Below the pieces are notes generated by a model that saw nothing but the letters and a program-made list of their open reading frames with translations, had not been told where the DNA came from and did not search any database. The translations under genes were made by a program, and so were the position numbers. Positions 23,799 to 31,763 of a DNA stretch of 48,219 bases are shown piece by piece (within the stretch, counting starts at the first letter, position 1; each line of letters opens with the position of its first letter). Source of the stretch: DATGYC01 sp035298385 (lineage in GTDB: Bacteria; Bacillota; Sulfobacillia; Symbiobacteriales; Symbiobacteriaceae); assembly GCA_035298385.1 (NCBI GenBank), contig DATGYC010000097.1, positions 1-48,219 on the forward strand. The letters are read 5' to 3'.

Positions 23799-26159
23799 TC
23801 AGTCGCGAATCATCGCGACAGTCACACCATCGCCACCCTCGCCCGGCACGCCGAAGCGCTGCGAGGCGATCTGCCGATGTCCCTTTAGGTACTCCTGGAC
23901 CGCCTTGCGCAGGGCGCCCGTCCCCTTCCCATGAATGATTCGAACCTGGGGAATCCCGCCCAGAATCGCATCATCCAGGTACTTGTCGAGCTTGTCCAGC
24001 GCCTCTTCGACCATCAGGCCACGCAGATCGACCTCGGTCGTCATCGTCTTCGCCTTCTGGACGGCCATGGAGCGGCCGCTGGACTTGTTCACCACCTTGG
24101 CCGGCGCCTCCGGGGCGTCGACCCGCTCAAGGTCGGTCAGGGGGACCGTGACCCGCAGGATCCCGGCCTGAACCATCACCGACCCGCTGGCATCCGGTTC
24201 GGAGAGGACCTGACCGGTCTGGTTCAAGGAGAGGATGCGAACCGCATCACCGGGCTTCAGGCCGGTAGGCGCCTCGCCCTTACGGCGGGGGGTGTTCGGC
24301 AGAATCGACTCCCGAGCCGCCTTGAGACGACCGCGCGCCGACTGGATGGCGCCCATCCGCTCCGCTTCACGCTCCGCCTTACGAGCGGCCTTCAGTTCGT
24401 CGATGATCGCTTCAGACTCGCGCCGGGCGCTGGTCAGGAGCTGCTGAGCCTGAAGCTTCGCCTTCTCGACGATCTCCGTCGCCCGCTGCTCCGCCCCGCC
24501 GAAGCGGCGCTCGTACTCGCTCTTCAGCTTCTGCGCCTCCGCCTTGATGCGGTGTGCGTCTTCCTTCTCCCGCTCCAGGGCGGACTTGGTGGCATGGATC
24601 TGCGCGATCATATCCTCCACCCGCTCCTGGTCCTGGGTCAGGAACCGGCGGGCCCGATCGACGATCAGCGACGGCAGCCCGATCCGCTTGGAGATCTCAA
24701 AGGCGTTCGACGAGCCCGGCACGCCGATCAAGAGCCGATAGGTCGGGCGAAGCGTCTCGACGTCGAACTCGACCGAGGCGTTCTCGACCCGGGCCCGCGT
24801 ATACGCAAAGGACTTTAGCTCTGAGTAGTGGGTCGTGGCGACCGTCTTGGCACCGCGGGCGTGCAGATGCTCCAGGATCGACATCGCCAGGGCGGCGCCC
24901 TCGTTCGGATCGGTGCCAGCGCCCAATTCGTCGACCATCACCAGGGCCCGACCGTCGATCTCGCCCAGGATCCGGACGATGTTGGTCATGTGCGAGGAGA
25001 AGGTCGAGAGCGACTGCTCGATCGACTGCTCATCCCCGATGTCGGTGAAGACCTGGTCAAAGATCCCCATACGGGTACCATAACCGGCCGGCACCTGCAG
25101 GCCCGACTGCGCCATAATGACGAAGAGACCCATCATCTTCAGCGTGACCGTCTTGCCGCCCGTATTCGGGCCGGTGATCACGAGGGTGTCAAAGTTGACG
25201 CCCAGGTTCACGTCGGAGGGGATGGCGCCCGGTCCCAGGAGCGGATGGCGCCCCCGCTTGATCGCCAGCAGTGGCTCCTCCTCGATCTCCGGTGCGACGC
25301 AGTCCAGATCCATCGCCAGGCGCCCCTTGGCGGCAGCGAAGTCGATCTGTGCGACGCTATCGAGCGTACGGAGGAGCCCTTCAGCCTCCTGCGCGAAAAG
25401 GCCCGAGAGCCGCTGGAGGATCCGGGCGATCTCCTGCCGCTCCTTCAAGGCCAGTTCCTTTAGCTCGTTGTTCATCTCCACGATCGGCATCGGTTCAATG
25501 AAGAGGGTCGAACCCGAGCCGGACTGATCATGGACGATGCCCGGAATCTGAGAACGGTACTCGATCTTAACCGGGATGACGTAGCGGTCGTCCCGGATGG
25601 TGATGATCGGCTCCATCAGGTACTTGGCGGAAGGACCGCGCAGATACGAGTCCAGCTTCTCCTTGATCCGGCCCTGGTAAGTCCGCTGGGCGCGCCGAAC
25701 CTGCCCGAGCAGCGGCGAAGCATCATCCGCCACCTCTCCGGCATCGGTGATCGCGGAGCGAATCTCCGCCTCCAGATGACCGGGGGCGTGGATCAGGGTG
25801 GTCAGGGTGAGCAGGTGGGGGATCTCCTCCTCCACGTCGGCCAGGAACTTGTGCAGGCGACGGGCTGAGCTAATCGTATCCATCACATCGAGCAGTTCGT
25901 TCGGCTCGAGGATTCCCCCAATGACCGCCCGCTTGATCAAGGGACGCAGATCATGTAGACCACCTAACGGGAAGGAGCGGCCAGCGTTCATGACACGCCG
26001 GGCCTCGCTCGTCTCCTGCTGGGCAGCCAAGACATCTAGATAGTTGGTCGAAGGGCGGAGGGCCGTAGCCAACTCCTTGCCCATGCGGGTATGTGCCCGC
26101 TCGCTAAGGCGGTCCAGAATCTTGGACCACTCCAGGGTTCGCAGGGTACGGTCGTCCAT
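23799..26159 (-). CDS. mutS2: Endonuclease MutS2 (RqcU-type)
   Basis: MutS-family ATPase without mismatch-recognition domains; family members act on recombination intermediates or on collided ribosomes. Order: coiled-coil lever and clamp (1-300), Walker A GPNTGGKT at 330-337, Walker B VMVDELGAGTDPNEG, a long coiled coil (about 520-630), a KOW-like segment, and a C-terminal Smr domain (VDLRGLMVEEALDKL, HGKGTGALR) from about residue 711. It has 786 residues, a full length. ATG 26159 has GGAAGG upstream. Confidence 0.97.
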   Translation of the reverse strand: MDDRTLRTLEWSKILDRLSERAHTRMGKELATALRPSTNYLDVLAAQQETSEARRVMNAGRSFPLGGLHDLRPLIKRAVIGGILEPNELLDVMDTISSARRLHKFLADVEEEIPHLLTLTTLIHAPGHLEAEIRSAITDAGEVADDASPLLGQVRRAQRTYQGRIKEKLDSYLRGPSAKYLMEPIITIRDDRYVIPVKIEYRSQIPGIVHDQSGSGSTLFIEPMPIVEMNNELKELALKERQEIARILQRLSGLFAQEAEGLLRTLDSVAQIDFAAAKGRLAMDLDCVAPEIEEEPLLAIKRGRHPLLGPGAIPSDVNLGVNFDTLVITGPNTGGKTVTLKMMGLFVIMAQSGLQVPAGYGTRMGIFDQVFTDIGDEQSIEQSLSTFSSHMTNIVRILGEIDGRALVMVDELGAGTDPNEGAALAMSILEHLHARGAKTVATTHYSELKSFAYTRARVENASVEFDVETLRPTYRLLIGVPGSSNAFEISKRIGLPSLIVDRARRFLTQDQERVEDMIAQIHATKSALEREKEDAHRIKAEAQKLKSEYERRFGGAEQRATEIVEKAKLQAQQLLTSARRESEAIIDELKAARKAEREAERMGAIQSARGRLKAARESILPNTPRRKGEAPTGLKPGDAVRILSLNQTGQVLSEPDASGSVMVQAGILRVTVPLTDLERVDAPEAPAKVVNKSSGRSMAVQKAKTMTTEVDLRGLMVEEALDKLDKYLDDAILGGIPQVRIIHGKGTGALRKAVQEYLKGHRQIASQRFGVPGEGGDGVTVAMIRD

Positions 26160-26226
26160 ACTTACTTCCTTCCTACACGTAAAGCCCGGGGGCTATTCCT
26201 TTGCTATGGACGTCACCCGGGCGAAT

Positions 26227-26859
26227 TTAGTTCCGATTCCGCTCCTGCTCCAGCAGTTGCATCACCTCGCGGTGAAGCTGCTGGGCGCCCCGATGCACGA
26301 TCTCTTCAATCGCGGCGTTCAGCTTATGCTCGAGCTGCTGGGCCGTGACGGGCTGCTCCGGTTTTTTTAGAATGACCGAGATGCCGCCCGCATGCTCGAG
26401 GTAGGCCTCCTTCACCGTGCTGACGTCTGTCACCTGGGCCAGGCGTAGCGCCGTCAGGAGGTCATCCATGGAGACTCGCTCTTTCTTCAGGGCCTTTTGA
26501 ATCACCTTGCCGTCCTTAACCAACTGGGTTGGAACGCCCTCCGTGAACTTCTCAAACTTCTGATTGCGAACGGAGATGTAGGTGGTCAGCATATGGAAGG
26601 CACCTAGTAGCGCAGCTGGCAGGAGCCCCTTGTAGAGCGGCTCGAGCCCGGCTACCGGCAGGGCGGAGACCTCGCCGATCAGAATCACCATGGCGAGGTC
26701 GAAGGGCGCCAAGTTGGCGATCGCCCGCTTGCCGGAGAAGCGCACCACGCTCAAGACCACAATGTAGGTGATCAGGGTGCGCAAAAAGAGCGTCAGCATG
26801 ATGTGATAGACGTTGCCGTCCGTATCGGTCCAGATCAGGGCGAACTTCTGCCAGGTCAC
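26227..26859 (-). CDS. DUF421 (YetF family) membrane protein
   Basis: About three N-terminal membrane segments (TLFLRTLITYIVVLSVVRF, DLAMVILIGEVSALPVA, LLPAALLGAFHMLTTYISV) precede a cytoplasmic domain with the family motif FEKFTEGVPTQLVKDGKV and VSMDDLLTALR. It has 210 residues; GTG 26859 has GGGAGGG 6 bases upstream. Members are common in spore formers; some Bacillus paralogues are found in spores. Biochemical function is unknown. It lies between the HhH gene and mutS2 on the same strand. Confidence 0.9.
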   Translation of the reverse strand: MTWQKFALIWTDTDGNVYHIMLTLFLRTLITYIVVLSVVRFSGKRAIANLAPFDLAMVILIGEVSALPVAGLEPLYKGLLPAALLGAFHMLTTYISVRNQKFEKFTEGVPTQLVKDGKVIQKALKKERVSMDDLLTALRLAQVTDVSTVKEAYLEHAGGISVILKKPEQPVTAQQLEHKLNAAIEEIVHRGAQQLHREVMQLLEQERNRN

Positions 26860-26902
26860 GGGACTCCCTCCCGAGGATCAATCTCCCCGGTAGGATACCC
26901 GT

Positions 26903-27358
26903 CTAAGCGATTGTCCGCGCGATAGCGCGCAGGAGCGCCTGCTCCTCACGCGGGCCGAAGCCCGGCAGGTCACGCAGGCGCCCTGCCAGCAGTGCTTCCA
27001 CGAGCACTGCCGGCGAGTCGATCCCGTGCCGCTCCCAGAGTAACCGAGCCAGCCGTGGCTGCAGACCAGGTATCGCCAAGAGGGCGAGCAGGGCCGGCTC
27101 GGTCCGGCCCTGTAGGTCCGCCCAAAGCCTGGTGGAGCCCGTAGCCAGCAACTCCTCAATCTGCGCCTTCAAGGACGGACCGATCCCCGGCAGTTCAGCC
27201 AAACGGCCCTGGCTGGCAAGGCTAACCGCCTGTTCGGGGACCAGGAGGAGCGCCTCGGCGCCCTTGCGAAAGGCCCCTACCTTGTGGGGATTCTCATCAT
27301 GAAGCTCCATCAGGTCTGCGATCTGGCACAGGCGTCGGGCGATCTCTGTGTTCTCCAT
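26903..27358 (-). CDS. PolX-like helix-hairpin-helix protein lacking polymerase domain
   Basis: At 151 residues, the sequence follows the N-terminal part of bacterial family X DNA polymerases: MENTEIARRLCQIADLMEL, NPHKVGAFRKGAEAL, then HhH motifs ELPGIGPSLKAQIEELL, AIPGLQPRLARLL and DLPGFGPREEQALLRAI. It stops where the palm domain should begin; palm and PHP nuclease domains are absent. In B. subtilis polX lies directly before mutS2, and here the fragment is two genes before mutS2. It probably binds DNA but cannot polymerise. ATG 27358 has GGAGGG 8 bases upstream, so it is translated. Confidence 0.88.
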   Translation of the reverse strand: MENTEIARRLCQIADLMELHDENPHKVGAFRKGAEALLLVPEQAVSLASQGRLAELPGIGPSLKAQIEELLATGSTRLWADLQGRTEPALLALLAIPGLQPRLARLLWERHGIDSPAVLVEALLAGRLRDLPGFGPREEQALLRAIARTIA

Positions 27359-27414
27359 GATGAGGTCCCTCCGAGGGCAGTCTAGCAGCCAATCTGCTGG
27401 ATCTGAACCGGAGC

Positions 27415-28245
27415 CTACGTAGGCCAGCCTACTTTGATGGTGCTCTTCTTCACGGGAGTCGCCAGCGCTCGCTCGGGCGCCTCGTACCCCGTCAGATCGA
27501 ATCGGCGCTCGGAATGGTAACCATCATGCCCTTCCCGGTCCGGTCTGCCGTTCTTCGCCCAGTTGGTGCCAGCCCGGCAGTCACCAAGGATCGTCTCGGC
27601 GATCTTCAGTTGATGCTCGACCGGTCGGGGCGCCGAGCCCAGCGCCCGGTGGGGCAGCCGACCGGCCACACCCACCCGTAAACCCCGCTTGACCGCCACC
27701 GCCTGACAGAGCGGCGGAACGCCCAGCAGGGCTGGGTCCAGTTCTTGCAGGAGCCGTCGGGAGATGGCGACCGGGCCGTGGGAGGGGATGGCGGGTCCCA
27801 GATCGGGGCGCCCCAGCGCCTCATTCAGAGCGACGCGCCCCTCATAGACCCGCTTGGCAGCGGATTCACGGAACGGGACCGGGGTCTCGGCATAGCAATC
27901 GGTCAGGGCCAGATCAAGCTTATCCTCCGTGACCGCCTGGGCCAGACGAATCAGTAGCCCGTCCAGCTTTCCGGTCAGGTCCGCGTCAACGAACAGGACA
28001 GCTCGGGCGCCCCGCTGCCGGGCGTAGAGGGCGCCCACGATTCGCGGGACGTCATAGCCGAGCGGCTCAGCGAAGTAGAGCGACCGCACCCGCGGATCCT
28101 CCACCCGTCCGACGATGCCCTCGGTCATGTCGTTACTACCGTTGATCACCGGGATGATCAGCCCCACCGGCAGTCGAAGCACTTGCTGGAGCAGGGGACC
28201 GATCCGAGCGGCCTCATCCTTAGCCGGAAGCACGACGGCCCACAT
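27415..28245 (-). CDS. Glycosyltransferase family 2-like protein
   Basis: A GT-A-type nucleotide-sugar fold is suggested by VVLPAKDEAARIGPLL, the VINGSNDMTEGI turn and the FVDADLTGK acidic motif. It has 276 residues from ATG 28245, which has AAGGAGGT 6 bases upstream. There is no membrane segment. The donor and acceptor are unknown. The C-terminal 60 residues (from about NGRPDREGHDGYHSERRF) do not recall a known domain. It is the first gene of the run HhH, DUF421, mutS2. Confidence 0.75.
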   Translation of the reverse strand: MWAVVLPAKDEAARIGPLLQQVLRLPVGLIIPVINGSNDMTEGIVGRVEDPRVRSLYFAEPLGYDVPRIVGALYARQRGARAVLFVDADLTGKLDGLLIRLAQAVTEDKLDLALTDCYAETPVPFRESAAKRVYEGRVALNEALGRPDLGPAIPSHGPVAISRRLLQELDPALLGVPPLCQAVAVKRGLRVGVAGRLPHRALGSAPRPVEHQLKIAETILGDCRAGTNWAKNGRPDREGHDGYHSERRFDLTGYEAPERALATPVKKSTIKVGWPT

Positions 28246-28303
28246 AGCGCCACCTCCTTGGCTGAGACTCACCCCGTAGGGGGCGCCCCAGCGCGCGGTT
28301 GCG

Positions 28304-30268
28304 CTATTCTATGCCGAGAAGCCGTTCCCACTCCTCGTAGAGTCGCTCTAACTCCGCCTTGAGCGCCTCATACTCCGCCACAAGGGCCCGCCCGGTTGCG
28401 GAGCGGTAGATCTCCGGATCGGCCAGCTTCTCTTCCAGTTCGGCCTTCCGCGCCTCGCCCTGCTCAATCTCAATCTCCATGCGCCGAGCGGCCGCCTCGG
28501 CCTTGCGCTGCTCCTTCTTGTTCTGGCGAGCCTGCTCCTGCTCCTGGTTCTTGCGAATCTTCTCCACCTCAGCCGCGACGCTGGCGGCGGTCGAACCGCG
28601 CGGAGCCTCCTCCTTCACGGCCGGCTCCTCGGTGAGCGCCTTCGCCAGGGCGAGCTGCGCCAACCGCTCCTTCTCTTCCCGGTACTTGGTCCAGTTCCCC
28701 TCGAACTCGGTCACGGTGCCATCCGCAAACTCCCAGATCGTCGTGGCGACCTGGTCGACAAAGAAGCGATCATGCGAGACGAAGAGCACCGTACCCGGGT
28801 AATCGTTCAGCGCCTCCTCGAGGACCACCTTCGACTCCAGGTCCAGATGGTTGGTCGGTTCGTCCAGAATCAAGACGTTCGCCCCGGCGACCATCAACTT
28901 CGCCAGAATCAGCCGGTTCCGCTCACCACCCGAGCAGAGGCCGATCACCTTGTCCGCATCCTCGCCAGAGAAGAGGAAGCGGCCCAACAGCGAATAGGCA
29001 TCAAACTTGGTGAAGCCAGGGATCTCCAGCATCTCCTGCATGGCGGTTCGATTGGGATCAAGGTCGTCCAGGTCCTGGCTAAAGTAGCCCTTCTGAATCC
29101 CGACACCCCAGCGCATCTCGCCGCCCAACGGGCGGAGCATCCCCTGCACCACCTTCAGGAAGGTGGTCTTGCCGGCGCCGTTCGGGCCGACCAGGGCGAC
29201 CCGCTCGCCCCGGGTGAGGAAGAGGTTGATATCGTCGACGAGCGGCTTGTCGTAGCCGACCGCCAACTCCCGCGTCACCAGGACGTCCTCACCGGACTGG
29301 AAGTCGATGTCGAAGTTCAGCTTGATCGACTTGTGGCGATCCTGCGGGCGGTCGCTCATCTGGCCGCGCAGGCGGTCTAGCTTCTTCTTGCGATCCTGGG
29401 CCTGGTCCTTACGCGAGGGCGTGTTTCGCCACTTCAGGTAGAAGGCCTCCAGACGGGAAGCCTCCTTGGACTGGCGCTCCCACTGGGAGAGGGCAGACTC
29501 GGTCCGCCGCTTCTTCTCCTCTAGATAGTAGGAGTAGTTGCCATGGTACATCTCGCCCTTGCCGCCCTCCATCTCCAGGGTCCGGGTGATCACCCGGTCT
29601 AGGAAGTAGCGGTCATGCGAGACCAGAATCGCGGCCGACTTCAGGGATCGGAAATAGCCTTCCAGCCACTCAACCGCCTTCAAGTCAAGGTGGTTGGTCG
29701 GTTCGTCGAGGAGCATCAGTTCAGGCTCGTCAAGGAGAAGCTTGGCCAGGCCAAGCCGGACCTTCTGACCGCCGGAGAGGAACTCGACGGGCTTCGTCAT
29801 GTCAGCCTCATTGAACCCAAGCCCAAACAGAACCGACTTGACTCGGGCCGGGGCGCCATACCCCCCCGCCGCCTCGAACTGGGCGGTGATCCGGGCGTAC
29901 TCGTCCATCAACTCCTGCAAGGCCTCATCTGTCTGGGCCTCAGCCATCTTGGCCTCCATCGCGCGGAGTTGCGTCTCCCAGCGGCGCAGGTAGGCGAAGA
30001 CGGTCTCCGCCTCCTGGAGCAGGGTGTTCCCGGCGGTGAACTCAGGGTCCTGGCTCAGATAGCCAACCCGGGCGCCCCCACTGACGCTGATCGACCCGCT
30101 CTCATGCTCAAGGCGACCCATCAGGATCTTGAGGAGCGTCGTCTTCCCGGCCCCATTCCGGCCGACCAGGGCGATCTTCTCGCCCTCGTTTAGAAGGAAG
30201 GAGACGCCCTCGAAGAGCATATCGGCGCCCCAGTATTTGCTAACGTTCTGTACAGTCAAAACCGCCAT
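28304..30268 (-). CDS. ABC-F family ATPase
   Basis: Ribosome-associated ABC-F protein with two ATP cassettes and no membrane domain. First Walker A GRNGAGKTT at 36-44, signature LSGGQKVRLGLAKLLL; second Walker A GPNGAGKTT, signature CSGGERNRLILAKL. Both cassettes have a Walker B LDEPTNHLDL. A charged linker (the P-site tRNA interaction motif) joins them. A Lys/Glu coiled-coil C-terminal domain follows. It has 654 residues. Members either tune translation (EttA, YdiF, Uup) or protect ribosomes from antibiotics. The leader upstream looks like a ribosome-mediated attenuator, which favours the antibiotic or stalling-sensing type. Confidence 0.93.
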   Translation of the reverse strand: MAVLTVQNVSKYWGADMLFEGVSFLLNEGEKIALVGRNGAGKTTLLKILMGRLEHESGSISVSGGARVGYLSQDPEFTAGNTLLQEAETVFAYLRRWETQLRAMEAKMAEAQTDEALQELMDEYARITAQFEAAGGYGAPARVKSVLFGLGFNEADMTKPVEFLSGGQKVRLGLAKLLLDEPELMLLDEPTNHLDLKAVEWLEGYFRSLKSAAILVSHDRYFLDRVITRTLEMEGGKGEMYHGNYSYYLEEKKRRTESALSQWERQSKEASRLEAFYLKWRNTPSRKDQAQDRKKKLDRLRGQMSDRPQDRHKSIKLNFDIDFQSGEDVLVTRELAVGYDKPLVDDINLFLTRGERVALVGPNGAGKTTFLKVVQGMLRPLGGEMRWGVGIQKGYFSQDLDDLDPNRTAMQEMLEIPGFTKFDAYSLLGRFLFSGEDADKVIGLCSGGERNRLILAKLMVAGANVLILDEPTNHLDLESKVVLEEALNDYPGTVLFVSHDRFFVDQVATTIWEFADGTVTEFEGNWTKYREEKERLAQLALAKALTEEPAVKEEAPRGSTAASVAAEVEKIRKNQEQEQARQNKKEQRKAEAAARRMEIEIEQGEARKAELEEKLADPEIYRSATGRALVAEYEALKAELERLYEEWERLLGIE

Positions 30269-30312
30269 CTTGGCGACCCTCTTTCAAATGTGGGGTTAAC
30301 CCCTGCTGGTTG

Positions 30313-30434
30313 TTTTTTGTCACCGCGGATGTCGCGGATTACGCGGATACCACGCATCCCCTGCGTGCCCCACTATCTGTTTTGGGGCTGGTTCTTCCCT
30401 ATCCGCGTCATCCGCGTAATCCGCGGTTGATAAA
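30313..30434. repeat. Empty inverted-repeat element 1 (GCGGATTAC type)
   Basis: The left arm begins TTTTTTGTCACCGCGGAT at 30313 and continues with GTCGCGGATTACGCGGAT. The right arm, 30401-30429, is its inverse (ATCCGCGTCATCCGCGTAAT then CCGCGG). About 50 bases lie between the arms, with two small hairpins and no ORF. The same arms flank the GxxExxY gene at 39723-40246. The element sits between the attenuator and the ABC-F start. Confidence 0.8.
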
Positions 30435-30474
30435 GAGACTGCTATCCCCCACGTAGAGAGGAGATCCACACACG

Positions 30475-30503
30475 AAAAAGCCGACAGGGCTCCCCCTGCC
30501 GGC
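30475..30503 (-). terminator. Intrinsic terminator in the ABC-F leader
   Basis: GCCGGCAGGG pairs with CCCTGTCGGC (10 bp, one G-U) around a GGAG loop, followed by TTTTTCG on the minus strand. The stem strand at 30503-30494 can instead pair through GGCAGG with CCTGCC at 30528-30523, giving a competing hairpin. Confidence 0.8.
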
Positions 30504-30522
30504 GCATTACGAGCGCTCTTTG

Positions 30523-30634
30523 GGCAGGAGTGCACATGGAAGGCCCACCCCAGTCATTACCGGGGATCCCCCTACACCTCGCAACTTCCGTGCGGTGCCC
30601 ACCCTGGAAAAGGGCAGACTCCCCCCTTGGTGGG
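30523..30634 (-). promoter_or_regulatory. Attenuator region of the ABC-F gene
   Basis: A leader of about 110 bases between the leader-peptide stop and the terminator. CCCACC just after the stop codon can pair with GGTGGG about 25 bases downstream, and CCTGCC (30528-30523) can pair with the 5' side of the terminator stem. The layout (promoter, short ORF, alternative hairpins, terminator, ABC-F gene) is that of ribosome-mediated attenuation. The folding is inferred by eye. Confidence 0.5.
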
Positions 30635-30673
30635 TTACGGACGGCTGACGAGACGCAGAGCGATGGGCGCCAT
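30635..30673 (-). CDS. Leader peptide of 12 residues upstream of ABC-F
   Basis: ATG at 30673, with AAGGAG and 6 bases of spacing, opens the ORF MAPIALRLVSRP ending TAA at 30635. The ribosome site is among the best in the window although the ORF is tiny, which argues that it is translated as a regulatory leader. Leader peptides of erm and ABC-F resistance genes are similarly short and stall ribosomes in the presence of macrolides, ketolides or lincosamides. No other role is visible. Confidence 0.6.
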   Translation of the reverse strand: MAPIALRLVSRP

Positions 30674-30709
30674 GGCGATCTCCTTCCCCCTTCAACACAG
30701 ACTACAGTG

Positions 30710-30739
30710 ATTGTATGAGAAGATCCGGGTTGGCGTCAA
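30710..30739 (-). promoter_or_regulatory. Sigma-A promoter of the ABC-F leader
   Basis: TTGACG (30739-30734), 18 bases, TACAAT (30715-30710) on the minus strand. It starts a leader of about 230 bases before the terminator. Confidence 0.78.
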
Positions 30740-30794
30740 GCATTGTACGAAAAGACGAAAAGACCGACGACCTGATGGCCGCCGGTCTAAAGTT

Positions 30795-30868
30795 TGGAGC
30801 GGGTGATGGGAATCGAACCCACACTAGCAGCTTGGGAAGCTGCAGTTCTACCACTAAACTACACCCGC
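30795..30868 (-). tRNA. tRNA-Gly(CCC)
   Basis: A complete cloverleaf on the minus strand: acceptor GCGGGTG/CACCCGC, D-arm with TTTAGTGGTAGAA, anticodon stem GCAGC/GCTGC with loop TTCCCAA (anticodon CCC, reading GGG), T-arm GTGGG-TTCGATT-CCCAT, discriminator U and an encoded CCA end. Confidence 0.95.
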
Positions 30869-30984
30869 AGGAGTGATGACTTGTTCATGATACAAGAAAT
30901 CAGCCCTGATTGCAAGCGCGACCAGTAGGGGCGCCCCCGCGTATAGTAGAACGCAATCCACCTATCGATAGGGGGCGCATTCGC

Positions 30985-31722
30985 ATGTTCCAACCCCACG
31001 GTGCCTTCGGCCCGAATCTTCTCCTCCCGCCGCACCATGTGCAGGGCCTCCTGAACCGAATGGGCCCAATCCTCGCTACAATCTGGCGTGCAGACCGGGA
31101 TGGACAGCCCGACGCACAACTCTACGCCGGAGCCATTCTGGGTGGCTACCTCTTCGGCCGAGGCTACCCGCCCGAGCGTGCGGCAGCCTGGATCGATCAG
31201 TGGGTAGGCACGTCCGGGGCGACGACCGAGTGGCAGTCGATGCCCGCCATGGCGGAGGTAGCCACGCGTCAGCCGCAAACACAGTCCGGCCATCTGGTTC
31301 AAAGCGCCGAGGCGGATGATACGTACCGTACCCTCCTCACCGATTCGATGAACGGTGAGGCCACGGCCTCGATCTTCTACGCCAACATCGCCGATGCGCT
31401 ACAGGAGGACGGACTGGAGCAGGCCGCCCAATGGGTCCGCGAGGCCAGCAAGGATGAGCAGCGGCACCTCACACTCCTTCAGCAGCGCTACCGCACGCTC
31501 TTCGGCTCCACGTATAAGCCCGTCATCGGCAGCACGGCCGTCGAGGACCTGAAGACCGCCCTAACGGAGGCCTTGGGCGATGAGTTCGGCGACGCCCGCA
31601 AGTACCGGGATGCCTACCTAGCCCACACGGACCCAGCCGATCAGCGGCTCTTCTTCGAACTAGCGACAGATGAACTCCGCCACGGCACGATCATGACATA
31701 CTCCCTGCAGGCCCTGCGCTAA
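30985..31722 (+). CDS. Ferritin-like diiron protein
   Basis: The C-terminal half has the four-helix ferritin/rubrerythrin pattern: E125 in MNGEATASIFY, E158-Q-R-H161 in SKDEQRHLTLL, E200 in DEFGDARKYRD and E230-L-R-H233 in TDELRHGTI, giving the two ExxH diiron pairs. Residues 1-90 are a separate helical region with no recognised family. It has 245 residues from ATG 30985. No rubredoxin domain or signal peptide is present. A role in iron or peroxide handling is inferred. The gene is single, followed by a bidirectional terminator. Confidence 0.8.
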   Translation: MFQPHGAFGPNLLLPPHHVQGLLNRMGPILATIWRADRDGQPDAQLYAGAILGGYLFGRGYPPERAAAWIDQWVGTSGATTEWQSMPAMAEVATRQPQTQSGHLVQSAEADDTYRTLLTDSMNGEATASIFYANIADALQEDGLEQAAQWVREASKDEQRHLTLLQQRYRTLFGSTYKPVIGSTAVEDLKTALTEALGDEFGDARKYRDAYLAHTDPADQRLFFELATDELRHGTIMTYSLQALR

Positions 31723-31725
31723 CGA

Positions 31726-31755
31726 AGAACCCTCCCCATCGATGGGGAGGGTTCT
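31726..31755. terminator. Bidirectional terminator between ferritin-like gene and pheT
   Basis: A 12-bp perfect stem (31726-31737 with 31744-31755) lies between converging genes; both stops lie within 10 bases. Confidence 0.85.
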
Positions 31756-31763
31756 GTGCTTGT

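Noticed and set aside
26903..27358. Frameshifted full-length PolX
   Set aside because: No palm or PHP motifs are seen in any frame of the downstream sequence; the space is taken by the DUF421 gene.
30313..30434. Tandem GCGGAT units as a CRISPR or simple Rho-independent terminator
   Set aside because: Units are inverted across a centre with no spacers; the same arms recur around a gene, so a dispersed element is the better reading.
30507..30698. 63-codon minus-strand frame in the ABC-F leader
   Set aside because: Overlaps the terminator and leader hairpins, has no good ribosome site for its own start; the 12-codon ORF in another frame fits the SD sequence.
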